64,000 nucleotides of DNA from Todiramphus chloris collaris (lineage: Eukaryota > Chordata > Aves > Coraciiformes > Alcedinidae). The notes beneath the pieces are model-generated. The model made no database searches. It saw nothing but the letters and a program-made list of their open reading frames with translations, and was not told the origin of the DNA. The position numbers and the translations under genes were made by a program. Of this stretch, positions 49,359 through 59,780 are shown piece after piece; position 1 is the stretch's first letter; every line of letters starts with the position of its first letter. The stretch spans positions 11,029,841-11,093,840 of the forward strand of contig JANVCC010000030.1 in the NCBI GenBank assembly GCA_025345505.1, written 5' to 3'.

Positions 49359-49440
49359 TTTAAGGCAGAACTCTTTGACCCCTGTTGCACTTGCACTTCT
49401 CTGCCTGCATACAAATTGATGGTACGTGTATTTAGTGCAT

Positions 49441-49492
49441 GTTTTTCTCCTTTTTTTTTTTAATTTTTTTTTTATTTTTTTCCCCCTCCTCT
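49441..49492. repeat. Polypyrimidine low-complexity tract
   Basis: About 52 bases are almost entirely T with C clusters, broken by a few purines. It lies about 80 bases after the CR1 3' end at 49358. Low complexity is the simplest reading. It is too far from any convincing acceptor AG to be a splice tract. Confidence 0.8.
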
Positions 49493-50069
49493 AAGTCACT
49501 ATGGGGTTACGGGTAAAAATGGAAGAAATAAAGGCACTGAAAAATCATATTTGTAACATACCACAGAACCAACAAGGACTTTCTGCTCATTATCCAAGGG
49601 CCTGAGTCCCAAAAACACTTGGAAGACTCCACACGGTAGCATATCCATGTTGTCTGTCTATAAAGCTATCAACTATGGTGACATTTTGCAATTAATTTCT
49701 TATTAGTTAATATCTAGATTGAGATTCTTCATGTGTTTTTTAAGTGACACTAAATTGTAGCAACTTAATTTTTCTTGCATCTGTGTGGAAAATAAGCAGG
49801 CTTTTGCAGCTCACTGGTGGATGACTGCAAGTCTGGGAGGAATAGAGTCAGATAAAGAGATTCCCTTTGCAGCTCTCTCAAGCTAATGCCTTGTCCCAAC
49901 TTTCATTTTGTTTTTCTCTCGCAGTATCTGTTTGCTCACTACTGCCTGCCAGCAAAACACGCTGAAGCTCAATAAGATGAAGTAGCTGGGTCATGCTGCA
50001 GAAAGTGCTGATGTGAGCTGTTTCTTAACAGGTTGAGCTGTTTTCCCACACAGCCCTGTGGATGTGCCG

Positions 50070-50086
50070 AAACAATAGAATTGTTT
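50070..50086. promoter_or_regulatory. SOX-type inverted motif pair
   Basis: AAACAAT-AGA-ATTGTTT is a perfect inverted repeat with 7-base arms and a 3-base spacer. Each arm contains the SOX core ACAAT. Inverted SOX cores with short spacers are known as dimer sites for SOXE-type factors. There is no direct evidence of use, and AT-rich DNA can yield such a palindrome by chance. Confidence 0.3.
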
Positions 50087-50974
50087 TATTATTATGAATT
50101 CTTTTTAGTTTTTCTTTTAGGGTGTATATATATGTTCTTCTTGGACTTAGGCTATAGATGTACAGGATAATTTTTAATGGTGCAGGATTTAGTGTTTCCC
50201 ATCCTATGCCTCAAAAATAAATAACACTGTATTATAATAGTTAACAATTTCCACTATTTCAAGATCTGGATTATATCAAAAACCTGGTATGATGCAGCCT
50301 GAAACTTCAGTGTACATCAAAATGCCATGATATTTAAATGTAATGCTATGTTTAAAATGGGACAATGATGGACAAAATGTGTGATGGCAGGTTGCAGTGG
50401 CTTTCTGAGCATGATTCTGTGCTGACCAGGTAATTTAGGGCTTTGACCTGATCTCATTTTCATATGTATGCATTAAGTGGAGTGGTTAAACATGTCATGA
50501 TGGAAAGACTCCCAAGAAGAAAAAAATATTGTTAGAACAGTGAATGAGGCAGGTAATTTCTGTGTTTTGTGTAGGTTTGGAAGGCAGAGAATGGAGCTGA
50601 GAAAGTTGTCAGGTGGAAGGCTTCATGATAGGCCAGAAAAGCATTATATATGATGACATGAAATTGAGGAAAATGGAAAAAGGTGATAGAAATTACATTT
50701 GCAGCTATGTGGAGTCTCATTTTAACTACAAACATATGGGGGGGGAATTCCATCTATGTTTTGTATATAAGAAGATAGCCCCTTTTTTTTCCCTGTATGC
50801 ATTTTGTGAAGCTAGTGTGTTTTCTACCTGAGTTTAGAATGCCTTCTTTGTCAACACTTATTCCAGTACAATTTCCTTGTTCCACTTTTGTTTTTATCTA
50901 AGGATCTAGAAGAACTTGTCAGGCATCAGTAAATGATAGATCTCTGTAAGCTGGGTTGGTACTGTCCCTAAAGC

Positions 50975-51020
50975 ATTTCTATAGAGAGAGAAACTGAGGC
51001 ACAGAGAACCTCTGAAAACA
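50975..51020 (+). repeat. Possible MIR-core relic
   Basis: 'agagagaaactgaggcacag' followed by 'agaacctc' matches the most conserved MIR/CORE-SINE phrase, 'gatgaggaaactgaggcaca' then 'gagaggt'. The downstream 'ttgcccaaggtcacac' part is not recognisable. The core match is good but short. Confidence 0.4.
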
Positions 51021-52984
51021 GAGGACTGTATTTATAGGCACTGTGAACCATGTGTCCAGTAATATCTTCCAGAGTGCTGGCAGTTTTCAAGTACCTTGGA
51101 ATCCTGATAAAAGATATTCGTTATGTGCAGGGCTGACAACATACCAATAAATATCGATGTGAAATGTTTACGGCTTAGTTGCTAATTCTGTGGTCTGTAT
51201 GGGATGATTTCTAGCATGGCACTAAGGTTCATATTCAAGGCAGAGGAATTAATAAGAAAATACTAAAGTCTGTACTCACAGAGCAAGAATTTTGAAAATT
51301 CTTTTGGGGATGATATTCTGGTGTTACTGGCAACTTTGCGTTAGCATAGTATGTCTCCTTTATTTTTTTTTTCTGGTTTTGTATATAAAGCTACGTATAC
51401 AACCTTGTTTTGCCAAAATGCTTTAATAATTTTAGCCTTAGTGATTAGGCCTAATGAAGACACAGCTACTGGTTTTCTGGGGACAAGGGTACTCTTATTA
51501 TGTAGAGGTTAAAGTTCTACCAATTTTTACAGTTTAATGAGACATTTCTTTCATGGTAAGTCTGGTAGGAAGTCAGAATGGATTTTTTTTGTAGTCTCTT
51601 TCTGTGACCTTTCAAATGATTCTGTCTAATCCTGCATTTCTCTGCCTGAAGTACTACTTATACAAGTTGCCTATTGAGAAAATTTCAATTCCTTATTTCT
51701 TGTATATACAAATGATCTAAAACTCATGTGGCGTTGGATTTGGATTTATTTGTATAGTTCATTCTTAAAGTTATCATTTGAGAGTAGTAGTCATATAGTT
51801 AAAAAACAGCTTTTTCAAGTAAGTATGGCTATAAAGCTGCATTTGTTCAAAAGTATACAGTTTGGAAAAGGTCCCTCATAATCTTACACAAATAGCATTA
51901 TTTCCCACAAGGCTCCTGTTACCTCTGCAGTAATCGGGCCATAAATGCTAGTTCTATAGGAAAACTTTATCTAAAATATGAAATGTATTTAAAAAGGAAG
52001 TGTGAAATTGTTTAAGACACTTGAACTTCAGAATGTTGTACTGATAAAATATAGAGCTTTATGTGAGGAAGTTAGAGAAGGGTACAGCCTCTGCAGTGTA
52101 AGCTGCAGCAGTTGTGGCCTTGGACTCAGATGTACAGATTGAAGCCAACTACCCAGAAGTTTCCCCAACTGTGTTAGCAAAAACAGTTTACTGTTAAGTG
52201 TTTACATGTTTTTAAAAGCAGTTGTTTTACGTTTGTCATCTCCCCATTGTATTTTTCTTACTTTTTTTTTTTTTTTTTATGCTTAGAGCATAAAATATAC
52301 AGGATCCACAATTTCAAGTAAAAACATAACAGATTCTGTTTCATGGTAGGATGCCCAAGCTATTTTTGTGGACCCACTGGAATTTTGTTGTGTCTTTCCA
52401 CTGTATCGTCACCGTTTAATGTATTGTTAAGTCTTAGGCACTGAATTAACTTCAGCTCGTAGTGACTCTCCATGCAGAAAGCACTTCAAATGGGTTTTTT
52501 ATTTCTGTGGGAGGTGATGGAGTGAAAGGGGAGTACAAGTAGTTAAAAGAACATGTACCATTACTTAGTAAAGTGCTCTTCTCTCTTTTAAAAAGTATGA
52601 CTGCAGCTTGTTAACTCATATGCACCCTTATGAAGTTGGCTTTGAGTTATATCGGGGTAGTGTGGCAGAATTCCACAAGTCTGACATACGGAGAAGTTGC
52701 GAGTACCTCAAATGCCGTCTGTGCTATTAATGTATCACACTCAGTGTCTGTGAAAACTCTTTGGTATAACTTGGTACGTTGGACTGTCAAAATGTTATTT
52801 ACATAACACTGATGGTGTTCAGGAGATAGGCCTCAGTTTAAGCAAGACTCTTAGCATGCTGTAGTTAGTGAAAAATCTTTGTATTGTTTTATCCTTTAGT
52901 AATTCCATTTCCTATAGTTGCAACTGTAATTTAACCCCTAACTGTGATAAAGTAAGCTATAAAAAAAGAAGCACGTGTCTCTCT

Positions 52985-53189
52985 CTGGGAATTTCCAGCT
53001 AACAGCTGTCACTGTTCCCTACTTGGCACTGCTGCCAGGGAACCGCTCACTGTGACCTACGGTTACATCCCCAGCTGTAAACTACTACAGGGCAGGACAG
53101 AGACCGACACCTGCACTGTTTGTTCATGAGAATGTCAGACCAGGAAGAGCTGTGCTGCCAAAACACACAGTTGAGCATCCGTTTGCACA
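52985..53189. other. GC-richer segment left of the LTR relic, unidentified
   Basis: Base composition rises in step with the neighbouring LTR relic, and the segment may belong to the same decayed provirus or be an unrelated unique patch. The short open frames in it (for example 53120-53314) run on into the LTR and have no family motif. No tRNA-like primer-binding site was recognised. Confidence 0.3.
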
Positions 53190-53485
53190 CGCTGGGTCTA
53201 ACTGGCCAGGCCCTGGTAGCGCAGAGGTGGCTGCTGTGCAAGGATGCCAGGGGCTGCCCTGTGCCAGTCACAGCCAGTTCCAGCTGGATCCCCAGTGGTC
53301 CTGCCAACATCTGAACCAGTCAGGATTCAGTATCTGGCACATCTGAACTAATCAGAGGAGTCTGTGGTGCCTGTGTGGAATTGCCTTTAAGGAGGGCAGG
53401 GCTGTCAGGAGCAACTGTTAGCTCCAAAGAGGGACTGTACCTGCACAGGAGAAACAATACATCTTTGTCCCAGGTGACTTTTAAA
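53190..53485 (+). mobile_element. Degenerate avian ERV LTR
   Basis: The order of phrases follows a common avian LTR type. The start is like 'tgggtttgcgtggc' (here 'ctgggtctaactggcc'), then 'tggtagcg' and 'aggtggct', then 'cacagccagttccagctgg' for 'cagagccagtgccagccgg'. Next comes 'gaactaatcagagga' for 'gagccaatcagcga', a TATA-like 'cctttaaggagg' at 53384-53395 for 'atatttaagaa', and 'ggagaaacaata' for 'gagagaaaca'. This gives the U3 CCAAT and TATA region and the beginning of R. The 3' end is not sharp. No internal retroviral coding sequence was recognised on either side, so it is probably an old solo LTR. Confidence 0.5.
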
Positions 53486-55544
53486 TCAGCTGAATGTGAC
53501 AATGACGCCCCATCTTGATGAACCCAGTTTGCCCAGACAGTTAATTACTCTGCTAGTCTGGGGCTTCACTGCTGGAGTTCCCAGATGAAGGGATCCAAGG
53601 AGATTTGCACCCACGGGGGGTGGTAGAATGAATGATGTGTCTTGATTAAGGTGTATTTGAATAGCTTTCTTTTGAGTAAATACAGCTGCAAGGGAAAGGT
53701 GTAGACACATAAACTTGTCAGTGAATTATTAAGTATCAACTTTGGCTGCTGGATAAATAGTTGGGAGAGAAAATTATTGGTCAAAATGTAAAAAAATTCA
53801 CTTTAGCTAAGTAAGGCTGATAGAATCCACGTAGAGATTCATGGCACTGAGGTCTGCTGAGACTGTTCTAAATTAAACAAGTAGGCTTTGGTTGATATAC
53901 AAGTTGATTCAACTACTGAGTCCCTACAGAGGGATTTTTTTTTGCCTTTGTGTTGTCTTGAGGGAACAGTGAAAACATCTCTTCAGTCAGTCCAGCATTG
54001 AAAAATAGGTGGTAGATGTATTTTGGTTTGATTTAATGATATTGAATAATGTCTACAAAAGAAATTAAATATGATTCTAAAATGTATCAGCTTCTATAAT
54101 TTAATCTTTCAAACTGGCTAGTTCAGGTAAATGCTCAAACATTTATATGTATTTTGCAGGCAAGGTCACTCCATTTCTGTTCTTGTACACAGCACATTTA
54201 AAATTAGTGTGCTTCCTGTTGGTATTAGCTGCACAGAAATGACTGCTATTTATGTTAATAGACGGAGAGAAGGGAATTAATACAAGAAATTAATGTCTTC
54301 ATGGAGTTAATGGAATAGAAGTGAATCCAGTGGGTGTAATTGGAAAGCATGAAATAGTGTTTTAAGTGCTGGTAGTATTGGCTTGGTTATACAAATAGTG
54401 TGGGTGGGTGGTATTGCATGTAATATTTCCCCTTTCCACTGACTAGGGAAGTAAGATGGGAGTAGAAGAGTAAACGTATTTGCTATCCTTCTCTGTGTTT
54501 GTTGTTACCTTGATTTACAAGCACAACGCAGTTTTCCCTTTCAGCTTTCCTCTGGTCTCTTGATGAGAGGACAGACTCCAACTATAGTCTGCTTAGTGTC
54601 TTTATTGATTACTCCTCTTCCCAAATCAGCACATATACTAACCTATTTCTTTTACTGCCAAGTTCAAACTCCTGTCTGTTTTGCTTCCATTCTGATTGTG
54701 GGTAAAAATGGGTCTTCCATTTTTTGCATCTGGTTGAATAACCTTGTTCCCTTTCCACACATAAGGAAGGGAGAGATTCTTTATGTGTAGCCTTGTCCAG
54801 ATTATTGTTAGTGGGCATTGTTTTCAGTTGTAGAGACTGTCACTCCCTATTCTGTTTTTGGACTGTAAAAACTCTCATTGCCAGGAACTTTCTGAGAAAA
54901 TTCTAAAATAGATGTATGATTAAACTACCTCAGAGTAGGCAAACTACGTTTTTCTTACTATAATATACAGGAATATGCACTCTTGACATACACATGCAAA
55001 TAGATTTTAAGTTCATTTTACAAAGCAGCCTTCCTGTTTCTTGACCCAGTCATTTTCTAAAAATTGATCACAATTCCCTCCCACAAAACCCGAGGTGAAA
55101 TCCTGGTTCTCCAAAGGCAATGGAAACTTTTACACTGTGCCATATATAGCAGGAGGCTGCTGCTGCCTTGAGGGTTATTCCTCCAACTCCTCCAACTGCC
55201 ACTTTTGTCTACTGTAAGTGAACTGAAATGCTGCGTTGGGAACAAGAAGATAGACTTTTAACTGATTCTTTCATGTCCTTATTTAGACAGCTCCAGAGTT
55301 AGGTGCCTATAAATATAATTTCAAACCTCACTATAATTCAGCTTACCTGAGAATTCTAAAAACATCATCTGCTTTATTGTATGCTTCTAAGATAGTTTCT
55401 CATGTGTTCTGGGTGTGTGTGAAAGAAAAGTTATAATATGTTGCTAATACCCACTAAGAATACTTGGAAAAATCTGGAGAGAGAATCACTACTGGAATAT
55501 CTGGAGCAAGTGATAGACTTCCCATTACAGTTTGTATAAGATAA

Positions 55545-55590
55545 CACTGAATGGATTCTTCTAGCCTCAAAGTCTGTCAATGTACCAGAA
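55545..55590 (+). mobile_element. Possible 3' terminus of an ancient CR1-like LINE
   Basis: 'cactgaatggattcttctag' followed by 'cctcaaagtctgtcaatgt' resembles the terminal 'aatggtcccttctggcc' then 'ttaaagtctatgaat' of old reptilian CR1 elements. No body is recognisable upstream, so this call rests on about 40 bases. Confidence 0.35.
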
Positions 55591-58500
55591 CGCATTTGGA
55601 TCACGCTTGAAGTAACAAAAAAAGCGTCAAAAACTCTTGCTAGTTTTACTATTAGTTGTACGCCTCAGCATATTATTTAGAATGTATATCTCAATTGTAA
55701 TTCTTGAATCTTGCCACTGGTACAATGTCATCGTTCATTGGGAGCTTCTGCCTGGTGTTGTCTGTAGTTGCTCACAGAACATTTGTATATAGGTGAAAAC
55801 TTAGGTTGAAATTTCTGCATGATCAGTTTCAGTTTTCATATTACTATGAGAGAGGTTCTAGAGTAACTAATTTCCTCATTTCCCTTGCAGCTGTTGTTAA
55901 GTTGGATTAGAACTTAATTTGGATGTCTTTTGTGTTGGTTTTATTTTGTTGTTGGTTTTTTGGTTTTGGTTTTTTCCTCTCTCCTTTGGATTCAACCATG
56001 TGCAAATTCATCAAATAAAATAGCTTGCTTGCAGCAGTGCAATAACTTTCAATAAAAAGGAAAATATTGAAGTAACTTTACTAAGTGACTAAAATTGTTC
56101 AAATGAATTACAAATGATATCTAAATGAAATTTTAGGAGAGACTGTCTAGACCTAGCAAAAAAAAGAAGATATTAAATGAAGCTCACTGCTCTGCTAATC
56201 AGAGAACAGTAATTCCTTCACTCTTCTACATGTAAAATGATTCACTTAAGAAGAAATGCTTTCCATGAGGATGAATGGTGAGAAAAATAAAATATTAAGC
56301 AATTGTATATTTTTTTCTAACAAGCAGAAGTTTCAAGCGAGAGAAACATGATTGCTCTAGAGAATAAACCACAAGAAGTAAACAGGAAGTGGTGACTGAG
56401 GGCTGGTTTTACAGCACTCTTACTCCAAGAAAAATCTTACTCCATTAGCAGCACCATTAAATCCATCAGTGTTACTCTTACAAAAAGCTCATATTATATT
56501 CTTATAAGTTGTCACAATCTGACACTATAGGAATATAGTTTGTAAGACAGCAAGGAAAAATTTCCCTGTGGCTGCTCATCTGAACATTCATAATTCATCT
56601 GAAATACTTTTTTTTTTTTAGATCTGTGTCTATTCTTGGATATGAGGTTTTCATACAGAACTTACACAACATCACAACATCCTCTATCCTTGATGTTTTG
56701 CACAGTTTTGTTTCTACCACTCCCCAGCTATTACTGTCTGTGTGTATGATTTCTTTACCATAGATCCAAACACCGATGTGGTCAAGAGGTTAATATGTTG
56801 CAGGGAAGGAGGAAAGGGTTCCCAAAAGGCTATGAGCCTCCCGAAGGACTTCACAGCAGCCATGGTAGCTATATTCCTTTTAGACGGTAATATTTGGCAA
56901 TAGACTTGCGTGCATAAATGACTAGATATGCAATTTACATTCCCCTAGTTTGCTCTGAAAGCCTTGCTGTTCTGATGCAATCTATTGCTCTGTGATAGAA
57001 GATCCAGATTTCACTGCTCAGCCTCTGAATGTCTGGAAATGACCCTCTTTTCTCAAAGGTGGGAAATTATCCTGATTTCTGTACCTTTTAGTCTCTTCTG
57101 CAACCTGGCTGTTACTCACTCCCTTTTGTATTTAGTCTACCAAAAAATACAAAATTGTCTTAACATTTTTCCCCCCAAACTTACCTTGCAATATTTTGGT
57201 AGCATGATATTAGCTTGCACTGGACTTTCTTCCCTTGAGCCTGGCATCAGAGTCCAAATGAGGTCATTAATCTAAGAAAAATGTAGTGGTCTCATCCAAG
57301 TCTTTGTTATGGATGTCTGCAAATTCACATCGCAGAAACAATACCTTGCTTAGTCCAGTTCCAGTGTGCTCTGCAGACTCCGCTTGAGAGAGAGGCTCAG
57401 GGCTTCAGTAGCGGTATTACTAATGGTCAGGACTGTACAGCTTGAGCAGTGCTGTGTCAGTATCAGGAAGCTTTTACTGTGCCTGGGTTCCTGTCAGTGC
57501 TACTAATTCAATCACTTACATATGCAATAAATTCACATGAAAAATTAAAAAATACCTAGCCAGCAGCGGTGCCCTCTATTCCATATTTTTTTTTTGTTTG
57601 TTTTTCCTGAAAAAAAACTATGTAGGTTTCTTTTGAAATGCTGGGGTTTGATGGTTTCTGGATGTTTTCAGCATGTTCTGTTATTTCAGCATTTGGTAAC
57701 ATAGAAATTTTTCTTCTATTGCTAAACAGCTTCTCAATAGTAATTCATGACATTGTTACTTAGCTGTTATTTCAAAAAGCTTGCATCAGGTTCTCTTCTA
57801 ATTACATCGGTATCATCCCTTAAACTAAAAGGGTCTCTGCAGATGTCAGAGAGAGATATGGCTCAGCAGCTTGTAGGTTCTGCTCCATTCAACTCAAGAT
57901 GTATCTAATTTTATTCTATTTTATAAGAGTCACTACAGATAATTTTCGTTGTGATCATTTACAGCTATAGCTTGAAAGGCAGCACTGTGCACAGAGGGAA
58001 ATAGAATTCAGGACTCCCTCCTCCTCCCAAATGAATCCCTAGGGAATTCAGATCCAAGTATCTCAGGTTGGTGATCCTCTCTGGAGAGCTAGTCTGGGAT
58101 TCTCTAAGCAATAGCCTCCAGCTCATGAAGTCTAATGACAAAGAACTGTATTCAAAATTGACAACTATTTAAAGCAAAAAGCTATGGCCCTTAACAGCAG
58201 GTTTTGTTGCAACTGTTTTTATTGGCATAGCTTAAGAAATGAAGGTGGAGGTGAATGTATATAGCCTGCTCTACCAATGGCATAGACTGAGCTTTTTACC
58301 AGCTATGAAGTTGCAGTGTCTTTTTGTAGAGATGGAACATTAAAGCAGCTGGTGACCGCAGTGATGCTTAAGACAGCTTTGGCATGTTCCTTCTCCAGCA
58401 GAAGTGCTCTGCTGGCCAGGGCTGTGTGTCTCATCACTGTCTGAACTGGCTGGCACACTCTCACAGCTGCTTTTTGACACACTAACAATCAAATCGTATG

Positions 58501-58627
58501 GCCAAGGCTGTGCTTCAGGTAATATAAAAGTGTTAATCTGATGTAGCTCAACACCAGTCTCTTCCTTGTCCTCTTATAATTAAATGTTAATAGCCTTAGA
58601 AAACCACCCTGAAACCAAATCATCTTG

Positions 58628-58687
58628 TTTCAGAAAAATACTACATTGTATTTATATTTCAGAAAAATAACTACATTGTTATTTTTC
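58628..58687. repeat. Tandem duplication of about 29 bp
   Basis: 'tttcagaaaaatactacatt' followed by 'gtatttata' (from 58628) is repeated as 'tttcagaaaaataactacat' followed by 'tgttattttt' (from 58657). One A is inserted in the second copy and the copies diverge at their ends. The second copy also forms a small hairpin (AAAAATAAC with GTTATTTTT). Local slippage is the likely cause. Confidence 0.75.
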
Positions 58688-59599
58688 TGCATTATATGTG
58701 AAAAATGGAGAAACCAGAAAAATATTTCACTGTAAACAAGACTTTCTAACTCAAGTAAGCAATGTTGGCTTGTTCCTGAAGACCATATCCTTTGCTAGCG
58801 TGCCCCAGTGCAGCAAAAGGATTTGTGGAAATCAAGACTGGGCTCCCAGTGTTGTTCCATTTATTGTATTTCTTTGATTACCGTTTATTATGGGTGTTGA
58901 GCATACAACAGTTATGAAGTAGTGCACTGAATGAATTGTGTTACAATTGATTAGCCAGACATAGCTGGGATTACACTGGGGCACTGTGGTGCAAAATTGT
59001 TCTAGTTTCATAGGACCAATGGATAAAATCACAGGGAGGTCCTGTGCTACTGCTAAAACACATGTTCAGATAATTTCACTCTTAAAACTCTGTCTTCTTG
59101 CTCAGGAGCTGAGCTGTTCAGAAGGAGGTTTTCCTCCTCCTCACCTGCCACTGGGAAGGATGGTCCTGACTGGACTTTGTTTCAAAGTTCCTTTGTTATT
59201 TTTAATTTTCCTTATCCATTTATGCTTCTCTGTTATCATAGTACTAATCTGCTTCTCTTCTCTTACATGAATCATTGTTCTATCCATGTCTTATCAGCAA
59301 TATTCCAGAGATGGTAGTTAAATTTACTTGGCCAAGTTTCCATGTTTTAAAGGCAGCTCTCTTGTACAAACAATGCAACCCCAAATACATATTTCCAAAT
59401 CCCATATCAGCTGAGTTACATGAAGGGCACTGAACCCTGGAGCATCCTGATACACTGCATTTCTGTGTGAAATCTAGCAAAAAGCTTGAATTCAAATCTA
59501 AAGGTTATTTCTAAGATGAATGTTCATTTATATAAAAATAAAAAATAGCCTTAGTAATTAAAAATAAGTGGTCTCCATAACTGCACAGACATGTGCTTC

Positions 59600-59780
59600 T
59601 ATATGTTTTAATACATCTGAAGAACACCCTGTGAGGATGGAAGTGCTTTTATTACTGATAGAGAACAGAGGCACATAAACAGTAAGTGCCTTGTCCAAGT
59701 TCATATATAAAATCTGTGGCAATGGCAAAGCAGGAACGTATTTCCAGATGCCTCCATGGTGCTGCCATAACTCATTGGAG
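59600..59780 (+). repeat. MIR/CORE-SINE-like relic
   Basis: Conserved MIR phrases follow one another in order: 'gaacaccctgtgaggatgg' (for 'acaaccctgtgaggtagg'), 'aagtgcttttattactgata' (for 'gtactattatccccatttta'), 'agaacagaggcacataaaca' (for 'gaaactgaggcacagagag'), 'gtaagtgccttgtccaag' (for 'taagtgacttgcccaagg'), 'aaaatctgtggcaatggcaa' (for 'gtctgtggcagagc'), then 'agcaggaacgtatttccaga' (for 'cagggattgaacccaga'). MIR-type SINEs spread in early amniotes, and birds retain few recognisable copies. It has no coding capacity. Confidence 0.7.

Larger units (their letters stand above)
49359..52984. other. Non-coding stretch without recognised genes
   Basis: It holds a polypyrimidine tract at 49441-49492, a SOX-like inverted pair at 50070-50086, a possible MIR-core trace at 50975-51020 and a poly-T tract at 52262-52279. 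A splice-acceptor-like 'tgtttttctctcgcag' ends near 49924, but the sequence after it hits stops early in the frames I followed and resembles no exon I know. The rest is AT-rich with nothing recognised. Confidence 0.5.
53486..59599. other. Non-coding stretch without recognised genes
   Basis: The DNA is AT-rich. It contains a possible old CR1 terminus at 55545-55590, a tandem duplication at 58628-58687 and T-rich tracts near 53935-53943, 55937-55975, 56608-56619 and 57586-57606. The open frames, including 56985-57275 on the + strand and 58303-58488 on the minus strand, show no family motif and no exon context. Confidence 0.5.

Noticed and set aside
49905-49980. Exon after the acceptor-like 'tgtttttctctcgcag' near 49924
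   Set aside because: The two frames I read after it reach a stop within about 20 codons and give no known peptide. It could still be a non-coding exon, but nothing positive supports it.
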